Source: Alteromonas salexigens
GTDB taxonomy: Bacteria; Pseudomonadota; Gammaproteobacteria; Enterobacterales; Alteromonadaceae
Reading direction: 5' to 3'
NCBI RefSeq assembly: GCF_025628895.1
Contig: NZ_JAOTJC010000004.1
Location: 362,388 to 426,387 of the forward strand
DNA length: 64,000 nucleotides
Both the position numbers and the translations under genes were made by a program. This document shows, piece by piece, positions 24,359 to 34,082 of this stretch. The stretch's first letter is position 1; each line of letters begins with the position of its first letter. The notes under the pieces were generated by a model. It made no database searches. It saw only the letters and a list, made by a program, of their open reading frames with translations, and was not told the DNA's origin.

Positions 24359-26974
24359 TTAGTCGATCAGTGCCGACTGATAAATGGCATTACTCATCAG
24401 CTTGCTGGTGCCATACCAGTAGCCCCGGAAATGAGGATTATCGGTAAAGCCAATGACCAGCCCGTCGCCCACGCGCTGCGCGAGTACGGCAGTGGTACCG
24501 CCAATCATTTTCACTAGCTCAGGGGCGCTGTAGCCGGCCATCAGCGGGCTTTCGGTATACCGGGCCACCGTGGTAAACGGCGAGTTATCGCTTTTCACAA
24601 TCATGTTCGAGGTTTTAAACACCGGCAAGAGACTGTCATCGTAGCCAAAAAACAGCGGATGGGTGGTATCGATGCGGCTCTGATACACCGAGCCGGCTAT
24701 CAGCTTTTTCGCGTACAGATCGTCTTTGTCACCGTACTGAAGCTGATCTGTGGCAAACGCCTCATCAATCACGTCGTCAGCTACAATCTCCGCGTCCAGC
24801 CAGGCCTGCTCGGTAAATAAACGCAGCGCGGAACGCTGACCAATCAGTACCCCGCCGTTATCTACCCAGTGGCTGATATTGCTCAGGATATCTTCATCTA
24901 TTCCGGCATAGCGGCCACTGGCGAAAATGATGTGGGTATACTCGGCCAGCTTGACCTCCTCAAGACGGGACAGCTCGACCAGCGAAGCAGGCAGCCCTAC
25001 CCGGGTATCAAGGTAATGCCAGATTTCACCCACTTCATACTGGCTGGTACCGACCCCGCCCACCAGCAACACCTTGGGCGTGGTGACAGGCGCCATATTC
25101 CGGCTGCCCAGATCAGCGCCCCGGGAAGTGAGACCACTGGCCAGCGCATGCACAGGTAATGACAAGGTATCCGCATAGTCACTCAGCAGCGCGACCAGGT
25201 TATCCGGTTGTGACAGCCCGGTTGGCAACAACAGGGTGCCGGGGGCAAAGTCTTTACCGGTGCCGTCGGCAAGGCGGGCTGTAAATGCCTTACCGGCGGT
25301 ACGTACACTGGCGCCTTCTTCCAGCAACGCCTGTAACATCGCAGGTGCCTGGTAGAAGTGCCATTCAATGGCGTAGGCGTACGCATCCTCAGGTAACGCA
25401 TCCGGCGCTTTGGCAAGCGTCAGCTGAGCGTTAGCGGCGGTTTTCACCTTACGGCTGTCGCCGCGGTCTACTTTCTCATAGTCGATGTTAAACGCCAGAG
25501 GCAGGTTCCAGTTGGAGACATCGTAAAAGGTATTGTTTTCGAAATTCTGCTGGGTGGAAAACAACGAGTCGATTAGCCGGTACTGAGCCTGCTCTACGGG
25601 AATATAAATCGCCTGATTCGCCGTAAAGTCTGTGCCATTCACACTGACATTGCGGCTAACCACATTGTAGTTAATCTGGTGGCGTTTTAGCAGATCCAAC
25701 ATGGCTGTGAAGCGCCCGCTGTCAGCGGGGGCGGCCAGCAGATAGCCGGCCGTTTTATCGTTCTTCGCGGCCTGACGGGTCTTCTTCACAAAATTCGACT
25801 GGTAGTCGAGCAGCGCGGGTTTGTTCGCCAGAGCACCCTCAAAGGTACTCAGCGACGTGGTGACATGATTCTGAATAGTCTGCGCAAACGCCAGTTCGCC
25901 GTTAATAGAGTCCTGCCGATGGCCGCGGCTGCTGGCCTGCTCAAACAGAATACCGATGCTGCCATGCACGTCAGGGTAGGTGGAGCCTTTGCCTACATAA
26001 AAATCATCGAAGCTTTCTTCTGAAAAGTACAGCTCGCCCTGGGCGTCGAACGCTTTGGCATGATACTCAGCAATGGCTTCAGTGAGAGTGACATTACCGT
26101 CCGGGGTGATGGGGTTTTTACGCGAGCGTACCCCGGGCTGGAAAAAGTATGTGCTGTTAGTGCCCATCTCATGAAAATCGGTGAGCACATGGGGCCGCCA
26201 CTGATGAAACTGGCTGATGCGGGCGCGGGATTCCGGATGCGTCAGTAACAACCAGTCGCGGTTAAGATCGAACCAGTAGTGGTTGGTGCGGCCTGAGGGC
26301 CAGCCTTCACTGTGCTCCCGGGTGTTAGGATCGCTTACCAGCTGCTTGCCTTTATGCATGTTCGCCCATTGTGCAAACCGGCTCAGGCCATCCGGGTTGA
26401 ATGACGGGTCGAGTAACACCACATTGTTATTCAGCAGAGAGGTGACCTGCTCTGACTCAGCCGCCGCCAGGTAGTAAGCAATGACCAATGCCGCGTTGCT
26501 GCCGGAAGGCTCGTTGCCGTGAATACTGTAGCCCATGTAGAAAATCAGCGGCGCTGAATCGTCACGGCTTTCGCCGCTCTGCCACGCTTGCATGTGCTGT
26601 TGCTGGATTTGTTTAATATTGGACTGATTGTCCGGCGCGGTAATGGTCAGCAGTAACAGGGGCCGGTTTTCATGGGTACGCCCGGTTTCTTCCAGGGTCA
26701 CCCGCTCTGAGGCCTCCGCCAGCGCGCGCATGTAGGTGACCAACTGGTCGTGGCGTACATGCCACTCGCCCACCTGGGCGCCCAGCACCTCTTCTGGGGT
26801 GGGAATGGCACTGTTGAACTGCGTACCGGCTGGCAGGTAGTCGGCCACCGGCTTGCCGCCGGTGTCGGCGGGGACCAGACTGACCGCAGTCCCAGAGGCA
26901 GAGAATAGCAGGATCAGGCTGGTTAAAAAGAGGTGGCGGGCGCGGCGCGCCGCCTTGGTAAACGGATACGTCAT
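24359..26974 (-). CDS. M14-family zinc carboxypeptidase-like protein with a C-terminal amidotransferase-like domain
   Basis: A large exported protein of 871 residues. A signal peptide or anchor lies at residues 10-31. The zinc site of M14 peptidases is visible as HGNE (His152, Glu155) and a third ligand in LTDFHEMG (His268). The long C-terminal part (about 600-780) contains VLLVGGVGTSQYEVG and HIIFASGRY...WVDNGGVLIG, a pattern like a class I glutamine amidotransferase fold, seen fused to some M14-like enzymes. The substrate is unknown. It is monocistronic, converging with comF, and its upstream region is shared with nfuA. Confidence 0.8.
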   Translation of the reverse strand: MTYPFTKAARRARHLFLTSLILLFSASGTAVSLVPADTGGKPVADYLPAGTQFNSAIPTPEEVLGAQVGEWHVRHDQLVTYMRALAEASERVTLEETGRTHENRPLLLLTITAPDNQSNIKQIQQQHMQAWQSGESRDDSAPLIFYMGYSIHGNEPSGSNAALVIAYYLAAAESEQVTSLLNNNVVLLDPSFNPDGLSRFAQWANMHKGKQLVSDPNTREHSEGWPSGRTNHYWFDLNRDWLLLTHPESRARISQFHQWRPHVLTDFHEMGTNSTYFFQPGVRSRKNPITPDGNVTLTEAIAEYHAKAFDAQGELYFSEESFDDFYVGKGSTYPDVHGSIGILFEQASSRGHRQDSINGELAFAQTIQNHVTTSLSTFEGALANKPALLDYQSNFVKKTRQAAKNDKTAGYLLAAPADSGRFTAMLDLLKRHQINYNVVSRNVSVNGTDFTANQAIYIPVEQAQYRLIDSLFSTQQNFENNTFYDVSNWNLPLAFNIDYEKVDRGDSRKVKTAANAQLTLAKAPDALPEDAYAYAIEWHFYQAPAMLQALLEEGASVRTAGKAFTARLADGTGKDFAPGTLLLPTGLSQPDNLVALLSDYADTLSLPVHALASGLTSRGADLGSRNMAPVTTPKVLLVGGVGTSQYEVGEIWHYLDTRVGLPASLVELSRLEEVKLAEYTHIIFASGRYAGIDEDILSNISHWVDNGGVLIGQRSALRLFTEQAWLDAEIVADDVIDEAFATDQLQYGDKDDLYAKKLIAGSVYQSRIDTTHPLFFGYDDSLLPVFKTSNMIVKSDNSPFTTVARYTESPLMAGYSAPELVKMIGGTTAVLAQRVGDGLVIGFTDNPHFRGYWYGTSKLMSNAIYQSALID

Positions 26975-27035
26975 AAGGTTTCCATCTCTCGTTGTATGAA
27001 TTTTTTTGATTACAGCGATTCGAGAAAACGTCGCA

Positions 27036-27060
27036 ATACTTGACTGTTTTACTCAGGTAA
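27036..27060 (+). promoter_or_regulatory. IscR type 1-like operator overlapping the nfuA promoter
   Basis: This 25-bp stretch matches 23 of 25 positions of the E. coli IscR type 1 consensus. The element TTGACT (27040-27045) inside it can serve as the -35 box; a -10 candidate TGTTAT is at 27064-27069 with an 18-bp spacer. The overlap predicts repression by [2Fe-2S]-IscR. Confidence 0.7.
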
Positions 27061-27104
27061 ATTTGTTATCATTAGCCCAACTAAGCAATTTGTAGGACTT
27101 ATTG

Positions 27105-27683
27105 ATGATTACTATATCAGAAGAAGCCCAGGCTCACTTCGTGAAACTGCTGGAGAAACAAGAGTCTGGCACGAATATTCGTGTATTCGTCGTAAATCCG
27201 GGCACGTCGTCAGCCGAGTGTGGGGTGTCCTACTGCCCGCCTGACGCAGTAGAAGCGGAAGATACCCGGTTAAATTTCAATGGTTTCGATGCCGTGGTAG
27301 ATGCGGAAAGTGCGCCCTATCTGGACGAAGCGGAAATTGATTTTGTTACCGATCAGATGGGCTCGCAGCTGACGCTGAAAGCACCCAATGCTAAGGCCCG
27401 TAAAGTGGCCGACGACGCACCACTGGTTGAGCGCATTAACTATATGATCGAGTCTGAAATTAACCCGCAACTTGCCAGCCATGGCGGTCAGGTAATGCTG
27501 GTTGAAGTCACTGAAGAAGGCTTTGCGGTGCTGCAGTTTGGCGGTGGATGTAACGGCTGCTCGATGGTGGATGTGACCTTAAAAGACGGTATTGAAAAAC
27601 AAATGCTGGAACAGTTCGCAGGCGAGCTGAAAGGGGTGAAAGATGCCACCGAACACCAAGCTGGCGAACACTCGTACTATTGA
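27105..27683 (+). CDS. nfuA: Fe-S cluster biogenesis/carrier protein NfuA
   Basis: Delivers [4Fe-4S] clusters to target enzymes. It has the two-domain layout of NfuA: a degenerate A-type domain (1-95, with [12 protein letters not shown]) and a C-terminal Nfu domain with the cluster-binding CNGC (Cys149, Cys152). It aligns with E. coli NfuA nearly end to end, including the closing GEHSYY. I start it at ATG 27105; a preceding TTG is less likely. An IscR type 1-like site overlaps the likely promoter, so its level probably rises under iron shortage or oxidative stress. Confidence 0.95.
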   Translation: MITISEEAQAHFVKLLEKQESGTNIRVFVVNPGTSSAECGVSYCPPDAVEAEDTRLNFNGFDAVVDAESAPYLDEAEIDFVTDQMGSQLTLKAPNAKARKVADDAPLVERINYMIESEINPQLASHGGQVMLVEVTEEGFAVLQFGGGCNGCSMVDVTLKDGIEKQMLEQFAGELKGVKDATEHQAGEHSYY

Positions 27684-27689
27684 TTAGTC

Positions 27690-27929
27690 GTGAGTAAACC
27701 CACGCAGCGCTGGCAGGGCTTTTTACTGGGGCTGGCTGTCTTTGCCCTGGGCGCCGCCCTGCTGCTCATCCTCGGCGACCGTAGCCGGGGATGGTACTGG
27801 CTCTCGCTGGCGGTGCTGTTTGGCGGATTCGCCATTGCCATGCGCTGTTATATCAGCTTATTTCTGTCGCGTTTCGATTTCCTCAGGCACGCGAAGAAAA
27901 TAAGCCGCCGTTACGATAGCGACGAATAA
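27690..27929 (+). CDS. Hypothetical small membrane protein downstream of nfuA
   Basis: A 79-residue protein with two hydrophobic helices (about 10-28 and 35-54) and a basic C-terminus (RFDFLRHAKKISRRYDSDE). It starts at a GTG 7 bases after the nfuA stop, which suggests co-transcription. No family is recognised. Its last 47 bases overlap the end of the MATE gene on the other strand. The short length and GTG start make this a cautious call, but the membrane pattern and spacing support it. Confidence 0.6.
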   Translation: MSKPTQRWQGFLLGLAVFALGAALLLILGDRSRGWYWLSLAVLFGGFAIAMRCYISLFLSRFDFLRHAKKISRRYDSDE

Positions 27930-29220
27930 GCACCCCCCCGAGCGTCACCCCACGGGCCAGCAGAAAGGCCAGCAACGCGTACCATAGCGCCACATTCCCG
28001 CTGTCTTTGGTCAGCCACCAAACCGGAAAGAACACCCCAACCGCACTGATAATCATAGTGTCTCGCATGGCTCCGCTGAGGGTCAGCCCCACAAATACGC
28101 CATCAAACAGAAAACACCAGTGTCCTAACAAAGGCAACAGCACCATAAGCGGCAAATAGTCACTGGCAGCGGCCTGCAGATGAGGGATGTCGGTCAACAG
28201 AGCAATAATGCTGTCCCCGGCCACTAAAAAGCCCATGGCGTACGCCAGCGCGAACAGCGATGACCATAACAGGCCACGCAGGGTTTCGGCACGCACCGCC
28301 CGGCGGTATTTTGCGCCAGCGGCTTCACCCACCAAGGCTTCCACCGCATAGGCAATGCCGTCCAGCCCCAGCGCAATCAGCACGAAAAACTGCATCAATA
28401 TGGCGTTTACTGCCGCCGGTGTCTCGCCAAGCCGGGCACCTTGTAAAGTAAGAAACGCCAGACACAGCTGCAACGCAAGGTTACGCAGCAACATGTTGCC
28501 GTTGAGCTTAAACAGGATCTTACGGGCAGCAGAGTTAAACCAGTCCCACTGTGGGGCTGTGCCCCGACACTGACCGAGCGCGACCCACAGCCCAATTGCC
28601 ATCATTGTGTATTCGGCGATAACACTGGCCAGCGCCACACCGCCGACAGACATCGACAGACCATACACAAATACCATATCCAGGCCGGCGTTTATCAGGT
28701 TACCCACGACCTGAATAATCAGTACGGCCCGCGTACGTTGCTGGCCAACCAGCCAGCCCACCAGCGCAAGGTTAAGCATGGCCGCCGGGGCACCCCACAC
28801 CCGCACGGTGAAATAGGCTTCCAGGTGGGTTTGTACCGGCATTGTCGGCGAAGCCAGCCAGATACCCGCCAGCAAGACCGGTACCTGCAACAGCAGCAGC
28901 GCGCCGCCTAACAACGCCGCTATCGCACAGGTCTGCCACAATGCCTTGGCAGACAATAATGCGGACTGGTGCTCATTGCCCCGGGCCTGCGCACTCATCC
29001 CCGTCGCTGACATACGTAAAAACCCGCACACCCAATAGATTTGGGTTAATATCAGCGTTCCCACCGATGCCCCGGCGAGCATGGCAGACGAATCCATATG
29101 CCCGAGTACCGCCGTATCAACCAGACCCAGTAATGGCGTGGTAATATTGGCGAGGATCATGGGAAACGCCAGGCTTATCAGCCGATAGTGGGCCTGCCAG
29201 CGGGATGTCGTGCCTGTCAT
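27883..29220 (-). CDS. dinF: MATE family efflux transporter (DinF-like)
   Basis: An inner-membrane exporter of about 12 hydrophobic helices, 445 residues, of the multidrug and toxic compound extrusion family; these use sodium or proton gradients. The start (ISLAFPMILANITTPLLGLVDTAV) matches the DinF subgroup, which includes E. coli DinF and plant relatives. Unlike in E. coli, it is not next to lexA. The substrate is unknown. The start codon lies only 33 bp from the divergent deacetylase gene, and the end overlaps the nfuA-downstream gene. Confidence 0.85.
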   Translation of the reverse strand: MTGTTSRWQAHYRLISLAFPMILANITTPLLGLVDTAVLGHMDSSAMLAGASVGTLILTQIYWVCGFLRMSATGMSAQARGNEHQSALLSAKALWQTCAIAALLGGALLLLQVPVLLAGIWLASPTMPVQTHLEAYFTVRVWGAPAAMLNLALVGWLVGQQRTRAVLIIQVVGNLINAGLDMVFVYGLSMSVGGVALASVIAEYTMMAIGLWVALGQCRGTAPQWDWFNSAARKILFKLNGNMLLRNLALQLCLAFLTLQGARLGETPAAVNAILMQFFVLIALGLDGIAYAVEALVGEAAGAKYRRAVRAETLRGLLWSSLFALAYAMGFLVAGDSIIALLTDIPHLQAAASDYLPLMVLLPLLGHWCFLFDGVFVGLTLSGAMRDTMIISAVGVFFPVWWLTKDSGNVALWYALLAFLLARGVTLGGVLIRRYRNGGLFSSRA

Positions 29221-29253
29221 GGTAGTCCGCTACTCATATGTAAAGGAGGAAAC

Positions 29254-30339
29254 GTGAAGTATAACATGGGTTTGCGTCGGCGCTTTGTCGCTTTCACCAG
29301 CCTGGTAATGGCGCTCGCAGCTACCACAGTGGCCTGTGCCGATACCAACCAAAAACTGAATAACGCGGTTGTCCTGCTTTATCACCATGTGGCCACTGAC
29401 ACGCCCGCGAGCACTAGTGTGTCACCGGATACCTTTAAAGCACATATGGCGTACCTGGACAGTCATCACACCGTCTTGCCCCTGGCGACTGTGATTGAGC
29501 GGATCCAGAACGGCGAGACCCTGCCGGACAAAACAGTCGTGATCACCTTCGACGATGGCTATGAAAACATTCTGACCAATGCTCACCCGATACTGCAGGA
29601 ATACGACTTTCCCTACACCATTTTCATTAATCCGGGTGAAATTGGCAGTAACGCCAGCCAGTTGTCATGGCAACAGGTTAAAGCCATGCATAGCGATGGT
29701 GTGAGCTTTGCCAATCACACCATGGATCATCTGCATATGCTTGAGAGAAACGCCGGGGAATCGCAAACTGACTGGCTGGCCCGCCTGCGTGACAATGTTG
29801 AACAGGCCGAGCAGGCTATTGAAGCGCAAACCGGCACCTCGCTGAAATACCTGGCCTACCCGTTCGGTGAATACAATGATGCACTAGCGGACATGCTGCA
29901 GGCGCAGGGGTATATTGCCTTCGGTCAGCATTCAGGCGGCATCAGCAGCCACAGTGATATGCAAACGCTGCCCCGTTTTCCGGCTGCCGGTCCCTACGCC
30001 AAACTGTCATCACTGAAAACCAAATTGGCCAGCCTGGCCATGCCGGTCAGTGACAGCAACCTCACCGATCCCGAAATCAGCGGGGGCGAGCTGGCCGAGC
30101 CATTACAGTTTTCGGTGAACAGCACGGATGTGAGCATGAGCCAGCTGGCGTGTTTCTTTCAGGGGGAAACGCTTAATCCCACGGTGGAGAATACCACCGT
30201 TACCGTTACCGTAGGTGACTTGCCGGTAGGCCGCTCGCGGGTAAACTGTACCGCTCCATCGAAAGCCAGTGCGGGGAGATACTATTGGTATTCACAGCCA
30301 TTTTTCGTGGCCGACAGTCAGGGCAGATACCCTGACTAA
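29254..30339 (+). CDS. Polysaccharide deacetylase family protein (NodB/PgaB-like domain)
   Basis: An exported or periplasmic carbohydrate esterase (family CE4 fold), 361 residues. A hydrophobic signal is present at 12-28; the region ending TTVACAD could be cleaved as a normal signal peptide. Metal-binding motif 1 is TFDDGY (Asp100, Asp101), motif 2 is HTMDH (His155, His159), and motif 3 is in YPFGEYND. The C-terminal 80 residues form a separate beta-rich domain without a known match. The GTG start is supported by a strong AAAGGAGG site at 29242-29249. The substrate (chitin, peptidoglycan or an exopolysaccharide) is not evident. Confidence 0.82.
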   Translation: MKYNMGLRRRFVAFTSLVMALAATTVACADTNQKLNNAVVLLYHHVATDTPASTSVSPDTFKAHMAYLDSHHTVLPLATVIERIQNGETLPDKTVVITFDDGYENILTNAHPILQEYDFPYTIFINPGEIGSNASQLSWQQVKAMHSDGVSFANHTMDHLHMLERNAGESQTDWLARLRDNVEQAEQAIEAQTGTSLKYLAYPFGEYNDALADMLQAQGYIAFGQHSGGISSHSDMQTLPRFPAAGPYAKLSSLKTKLASLAMPVSDSNLTDPEISGGELAEPLQFSVNSTDVSMSQLACFFQGETLNPTVENTTVTVTVGDLPVGRSRVNCTAPSKASAGRYYWYSQPFFVADSQGRYPD

Positions 30340-30356
30340 CCTGAGTTGCCAGGTGG

Positions 30357-30950
30357 CTATTTTGCTGGCGGTACGGCGCGGATCATTTGGATAAAAGGCG
30401 TGTCGCCCTGTTGCTCGCCGAACCCGAGGGCGCGATAAAACGCGATGGCAGAATGGTTCTCGCTGGCCACATCCAGTACTACGGCAAACTTACCGCGCAG
30501 TCTGGCCTGTTCGTCGGCGCAAGCCATGAGGGCACGGCCCACGCCTTGTCTGCGCGCCTCTTCAGCCACGGCCAGATGCCCCACGCCCAACTCGGTTGCC
30601 ATCGGCGGATGCAAGGCAGCACTGAAGCGCTGACTGCGCATGACCACATCAATTGACTGGTCCAGGCCGAAAAAGTCGGTGATGGAAGAGAGCGTCGCAC
30701 GGTCGAAATCCGCCGGCAGTTCGTCATGCCAACACGTGAGCAAGCCCACCAGTTTATCGTCTATTTCTGCGACCCAATGATTCTCGAAGCCGTATTGTCC
30801 TGACCCTTGCTGCCAGGCAAACTGCAGATAGCGACATGTTTGTGCCTCGTCGCCATTGCCAAAAATTTCCGTGAGTAAGCGCTCACCTGACTGAAACAAC
30901 AATGCTGTGGCGTTTTGATAGTCCTCAGGTCGGGCCGGACGGATATGCAT
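30357..30950 (-). CDS. GNAT family N-acetyltransferase
   Basis: A 197-residue acetyltransferase. The acetyl-CoA binding pattern is in RRQGVGRALMACADEQAR (about 133-150), followed by VLDVASENHSAIAFYRALGF, which is the classic C-terminal GNAT region. The substrate cannot be read from the sequence. It lies 3 bases after the SCO gene in the same direction, so it could be carried on the end of the cox transcript, although nothing links it to respiration. Confidence 0.85.
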   Translation of the reverse strand: MHIRPARPEDYQNATALLFQSGERLLTEIFGNGDEAQTCRYLQFAWQQGSGQYGFENHWVAEIDDKLVGLLTCWHDELPADFDRATLSSITDFFGLDQSIDVVMRSQRFSAALHPPMATELGVGHLAVAEEARRQGVGRALMACADEQARLRGKFAVVLDVASENHSAIAFYRALGFGEQQGDTPFIQMIRAVPPAK

Positions 30951-30953
30951 GGG

Positions 30954-31601
30954 TTATTGAGACGTAATCGCCGGCATATCGGCGAGAATATGGTCGACGT
31001 CAGCGATAGCCATTTGCCCGGGTTCTGCCACCGGTTTAAACCGTCCGATCACATCCGCCTGCGGATTCACAACCACTACCGAGCCACTGTGATTAACCAG
31101 ATAGTTGGGCGAGTCGGTACTTTCTGCCATGGAATACATCATGCCCATGCTGCGTACCAGTGGAAATAACTGGGTATGTTCCCCGGTCAGTGCCCGTAAT
31201 TCAGGATTAAAAAAACTGACGTATTCCGCCAGCCGCGCCGGATCGTCCCGCTTAGGATCCACGGAAATAAACCACACCCGTACCGGTTGAGAGGTCTCCA
31301 GAGCTTGTAGCATCGGGTATACCCCATTCAGGGCGGCCATGGTAGTAGGGCAAATGTCCGGGCAGAAAGTATAGCCGAGAAAGACCAGCGTCCACTGGTC
31401 TTTCAGGGCGTCCCGGGTAACGGGTTCGCCGGTGTGATCGGTCAGGGTGAAGTCGCTGAGCGCTCTGGGCTGCGCAAATACCTGCATGTGGTTAATTTGT
31501 GTGTCACTGTCAGTAGCAGGGGGCGCTATATACAGTGCTCCCACCACGCCCAGTATAAGGGCTACGCCGGCTACGACGCCGGCGACAATTCGTTGATTCA
31601 T
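30954..31601 (-). CDS. SCO family copper chaperone for cytochrome oxidase
   Basis: A membrane-anchored, thioredoxin-fold protein that delivers copper to or reduces the CuA site of cytochrome oxidase. An N-terminal anchor lies at about 5-26. The copper ligands are the CxxxC pair (Cys80, Cys84) in TFCPDICP and a distal histidine in VNHSG (His171). Length of 215 residues is normal. It overlaps the end of the heme O synthase gene by 4 nt, at the tail of the cox cluster. Confidence 0.93.
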   Translation of the reverse strand: MNQRIVAGVVAGVALILGVVGALYIAPPATDSDTQINHMQVFAQPRALSDFTLTDHTGEPVTRDALKDQWTLVFLGYTFCPDICPTTMAALNGVYPMLQALETSQPVRVWFISVDPKRDDPARLAEYVSFFNPELRALTGEHTQLFPLVRSMGMMYSMAESTDSPNYLVNHSGSVVVVNPQADVIGRFKPVAEPGQMAIADVDHILADMPAITSQ

Positions 31602-32521
31602 AATGTAATAGGCACGTAGTGATCGACCAGTAAGACCACAAACAATATCATGAGGTGGAGAATTGAGTATTTAAAAGTTTGCATGGCGGTTTTGTCAGTG
31701 GCAGCAAACTTCAGCTTCCATGTGTACGCCAGGAAGCCGGCATTCAGAAGTAAGGAACCAATCAGGTAGATAAGGTTACTCATGCCCACAAGGTAGGGTA
31801 ACAGACACACCAGACACAACAGCAGGGTATACAGCAGCACCGAGGTTTTGGTAAAGGCCACCCCGTGGGTCACGGGCAGCATAGGAACTTTCGCCTTGGC
31901 ATAATCTTTTTCCCGGTGAATAGCCAGCGCCCAGAAATGCGGTGGCGTCCAGGTGAATACAATCAGTACCAGTAACAGCGCATGGGGATGTACTTCACCG
32001 GTGACGGCAGTCCACCCCAGCAGCGGCGGGGCAGCCCCGGCCAGTCCGCCAATCACAATATTCTGCGGCGTAGCCCGTTTCAGAAACATCGTGTAGATAC
32101 CCGCATAGCCCACCAGACTGGCCAGCGTCAGCAGCGCGGTCAGGCGGTTCACCGCCAGTTCAAGAATGGCATAGCCCGCCACGGCCATCACCGCAGCGAA
32201 TAGCAAGGCATGCGCCACCGACACCTTGCCTTTAGCCACCGGACGGTTAAACGTGCGCGCCATCTGGCTGTCGATGCGATGATCAACCACGTGGTTAATA
32301 ACGGCCGCTGCACTGGACAGCAACCCGATGCCGGCTAGCCCGGCCACCAGCACCTGCCAGTCAACCCAGCCCGGCGTAGCCAGGCACATGCCCACCAATG
32401 CGGTCAGCAACAACAGCATCACTACGTTGGGTTTAGTCAGCTCATAATAGTCCCGCCATGACGCGGTCGCACGATTGCCGGCGCGGGTCGATGCCGCAGA
32501 ATAAGAAACAGATTTAGCCAT
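31598..32521 (-). CDS. cyoE: Heme O synthase (protoheme IX farnesyltransferase)
   Basis: An integral membrane prenyltransferase (307 residues, about nine hydrophobic helices) that adds a farnesyl group to heme B to make heme O (also called CtaB). The UbiA-type aspartate motif N-x3-D-x3-D is in NHVVDHRID (Asn76, Asp80, Asp84), followed by MARTFNRP. The second aspartate-rich loop lies at [15 protein letters not shown]. It overlaps the heme A synthase gene by 8 bp, giving the natural order of heme A synthesis. Confidence 0.94.
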   Translation of the reverse strand: MAKSVSYSAASTRAGNRATASWRDYYELTKPNVVMLLLLTALVGMCLATPGWVDWQVLVAGLAGIGLLSSAAAVINHVVDHRIDSQMARTFNRPVAKGKVSVAHALLFAAVMAVAGYAILELAVNRLTALLTLASLVGYAGIYTMFLKRATPQNIVIGGLAGAAPPLLGWTAVTGEVHPHALLLVLIVFTWTPPHFWALAIHREKDYAKAKVPMLPVTHGVAFTKTSVLLYTLLLCLVCLLPYLVGMSNLIYLIGSLLLNAGFLAYTWKLKFAATDKTAMQTFKYSILHLMILFVVLLVDHYVPITL

Positions 32522-33506
32522 AACTCGCTCCCTGATAACGATAGAGGGAATAGGTGATCCAAATCATCACCAATAATAACGTTGCTGCCACCGCATTGTG
32601 GGCCACCGCCACCGCGAGGGGCAGGCTGAACACCACATTACTCACGCCCAGTCCCAGCTGTATTGTCAGTACGGCCAGCATGAGGCAGGCGGCGAGTTTA
32701 ACCCGTGACTGGGGAGCGCGAAGAATTAAGCGCAGCCCCAACCAGGTAAGGTATAGAAAGGTAATAACCGCACCGACCCGATGCACCATATGCATGGTCA
32801 TGCGCTGGGCATAGTCGTGGGCACCAAATTCGTAATTATCTGCCTCCGGCACGCTGTACGCGCCGCCAAAATCAAGACGGTTAAGCCAGTCGCCTTCACA
32901 CAGGGGCATATCGGTACATGCCAGGGCCGCATAGTTGGCCGAGGTCCAGCCGCCTAAGGCAATTTGCACCACCAGTATTACCATGCCCGTGAGCGCCAGA
33001 CCGGAGACATGCACATTACCGGGGCGGGGCATCTGACTGCTTCTGGCATGCAGGCGCAGATACAGTAAAAACAGGCAACTGAGTACAGTAAAGCCGCCCA
33101 GCAGGTGACCCATCACTACCACCGGTAACAGGTTCATGGTGACGGTCCACATGCCCAGTGCAGCCTGGAAGATCACCAGGCCGAGTAACAGTAACGGGAG
33201 TTTGGTTGGGGTATCCGGTTCTTTTCGCACCAGCGCCAGTATGCTGATGGCCAGAATACACAACCCCAGGGCACCGGCGAAATAACGGTGGATCATCTCG
33301 TTCCAGGCTTTATGGGCTTCGACCGGGCGCTCGGGGAAGGCGGCATTCGCGGCGGCCACCGTATCGTTGGAGGACGGTACGGTCAGGTGGCCGTAACAAC
33401 CAGGCCAGTCGGGGCAGCCCAGACCGGCGTCAGTAAGGCGCGTATAGGCCCCCAGGATGATCACCACCAGGGCCAGTAATAAGCTACATAATACAAGCTT
33501 TTTCAT
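32514..33506 (-). CDS. ctaA: Heme A synthase (CtaA/COX15)
   Basis: Converts heme O to heme A by oxidising the C8 methyl group. The protein has 330 residues, about eight membrane helices, and the expected extracytoplasmic loops with conserved residues ([19 protein letters not shown] near the N-terminus and the loop [20 protein letters not shown] in the middle). Heme-ligand histidines are in [21 protein letters not shown] and VAHNAVA. The placement between the CxxxC protein and cyoE fits a heme A biosynthesis step within the cox cluster. Confidence 0.93.
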   Translation of the reverse strand: MKKLVLCSLLLALVVIILGAYTRLTDAGLGCPDWPGCYGHLTVPSSNDTVAAANAAFPERPVEAHKAWNEMIHRYFAGALGLCILAISILALVRKEPDTPTKLPLLLLGLVIFQAALGMWTVTMNLLPVVVMGHLLGGFTVLSCLFLLYLRLHARSSQMPRPGNVHVSGLALTGMVILVVQIALGGWTSANYAALACTDMPLCEGDWLNRLDFGGAYSVPEADNYEFGAHDYAQRMTMHMVHRVGAVITFLYLTWLGLRLILRAPQSRVKLAACLMLAVLTIQLGLGVSNVVFSLPLAVAVAHNAVAATLLLVMIWITYSLYRYQGASYG

Positions 33507-33515
33507 AGCGCAATC

Positions 33516-34082
33516 CTAACCAATGCGGGACAGTTTCATCAGCTTCTTAATGTCTGCAAGAATGTCCCGGCTCTCCATTACCGCGGTCTCTTTGTCGGCG
33601 GCCACCGGATAATACAACATGGCATTATTCAGTGTGTCCACCACGAAAATAGCATCCTGCGGGGCGGAGTTAAATGACTTATTAACATTTTCTTTACTTA
33701 CCGTCACCGCATGCAGCGCAGCGGTGTCCTGTAAATGGGTAAGCACCTCTTTATCGCTATCAGGAGTCACTAACACCACGGCTTCGGCCCGGTCTGACTC
33801 CCGCCCCAGCGCCAGCCATACCTGATGAATACTGAACAAGGCATTTTCACAGGCACTGTCACAGTCTGCAGGCAGCGTATACACTAACCGCCATTTAGGC
33901 GGTTGTTCGTTCAGTACTCCCGACACGTCCAGCACCGGATTGAGCAAATTGCCCTTGTTTGTGGCTCCCCGGTTAAACCAGTCCTGATCCAGCGCCAGTT
34001 TTGCCAGCACCACCGGCATTACAAATATCACCACCAGGGCGATAACTAACATTTTTGACGGGCCTTTACGCGCTTGTGTCAT
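33516..34082 (-). CDS. Uncharacterised membrane-anchored protein of the cox cluster with a CxxxC motif
   Basis: A 188-residue protein with an N-terminal anchor (about 12-30) and a periplasmic domain that looks thioredoxin-like: a strand (WRLVYTLP), then ADCDSAC with Cys74 and Cys78 spaced CxxxC as in Sco proteins, a helix, strand (AVVLVTP) and later a strand pair (DAIFVVDTLNNAMLYYP). The distal histidine of Sco proteins is not seen. Proteins of this kind occur between surf1 and ctaA in marine gammaproteobacterial cox clusters, so an assembly role (copper or thiol) is inferred. It overlaps the SURF1 gene by 17 nt. Confidence 0.72.
   Translation of the reverse strand: MTQARKGPSKMLVIALVVIFVMPVVLAKLALDQDWFNRGATNKGNLLNPVLDVSGVLNEQPPKWRLVYTLPADCDSACENALFSIHQVWLALGRESDRAEAVVLVTPDSDKEVLTHLQDTAALHAVTVSKENVNKSFNSAPQDAIFVVDTLNNAMLYYPVAADKETAVMESRDILADIKKLMKLSRIG

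Noticed and set aside
30339-30380. Terminator after the polysaccharide deacetylase gene
   Set aside because: Only a 3-bp hairpin next to TATTTT can be drawn, which is too weak to call.
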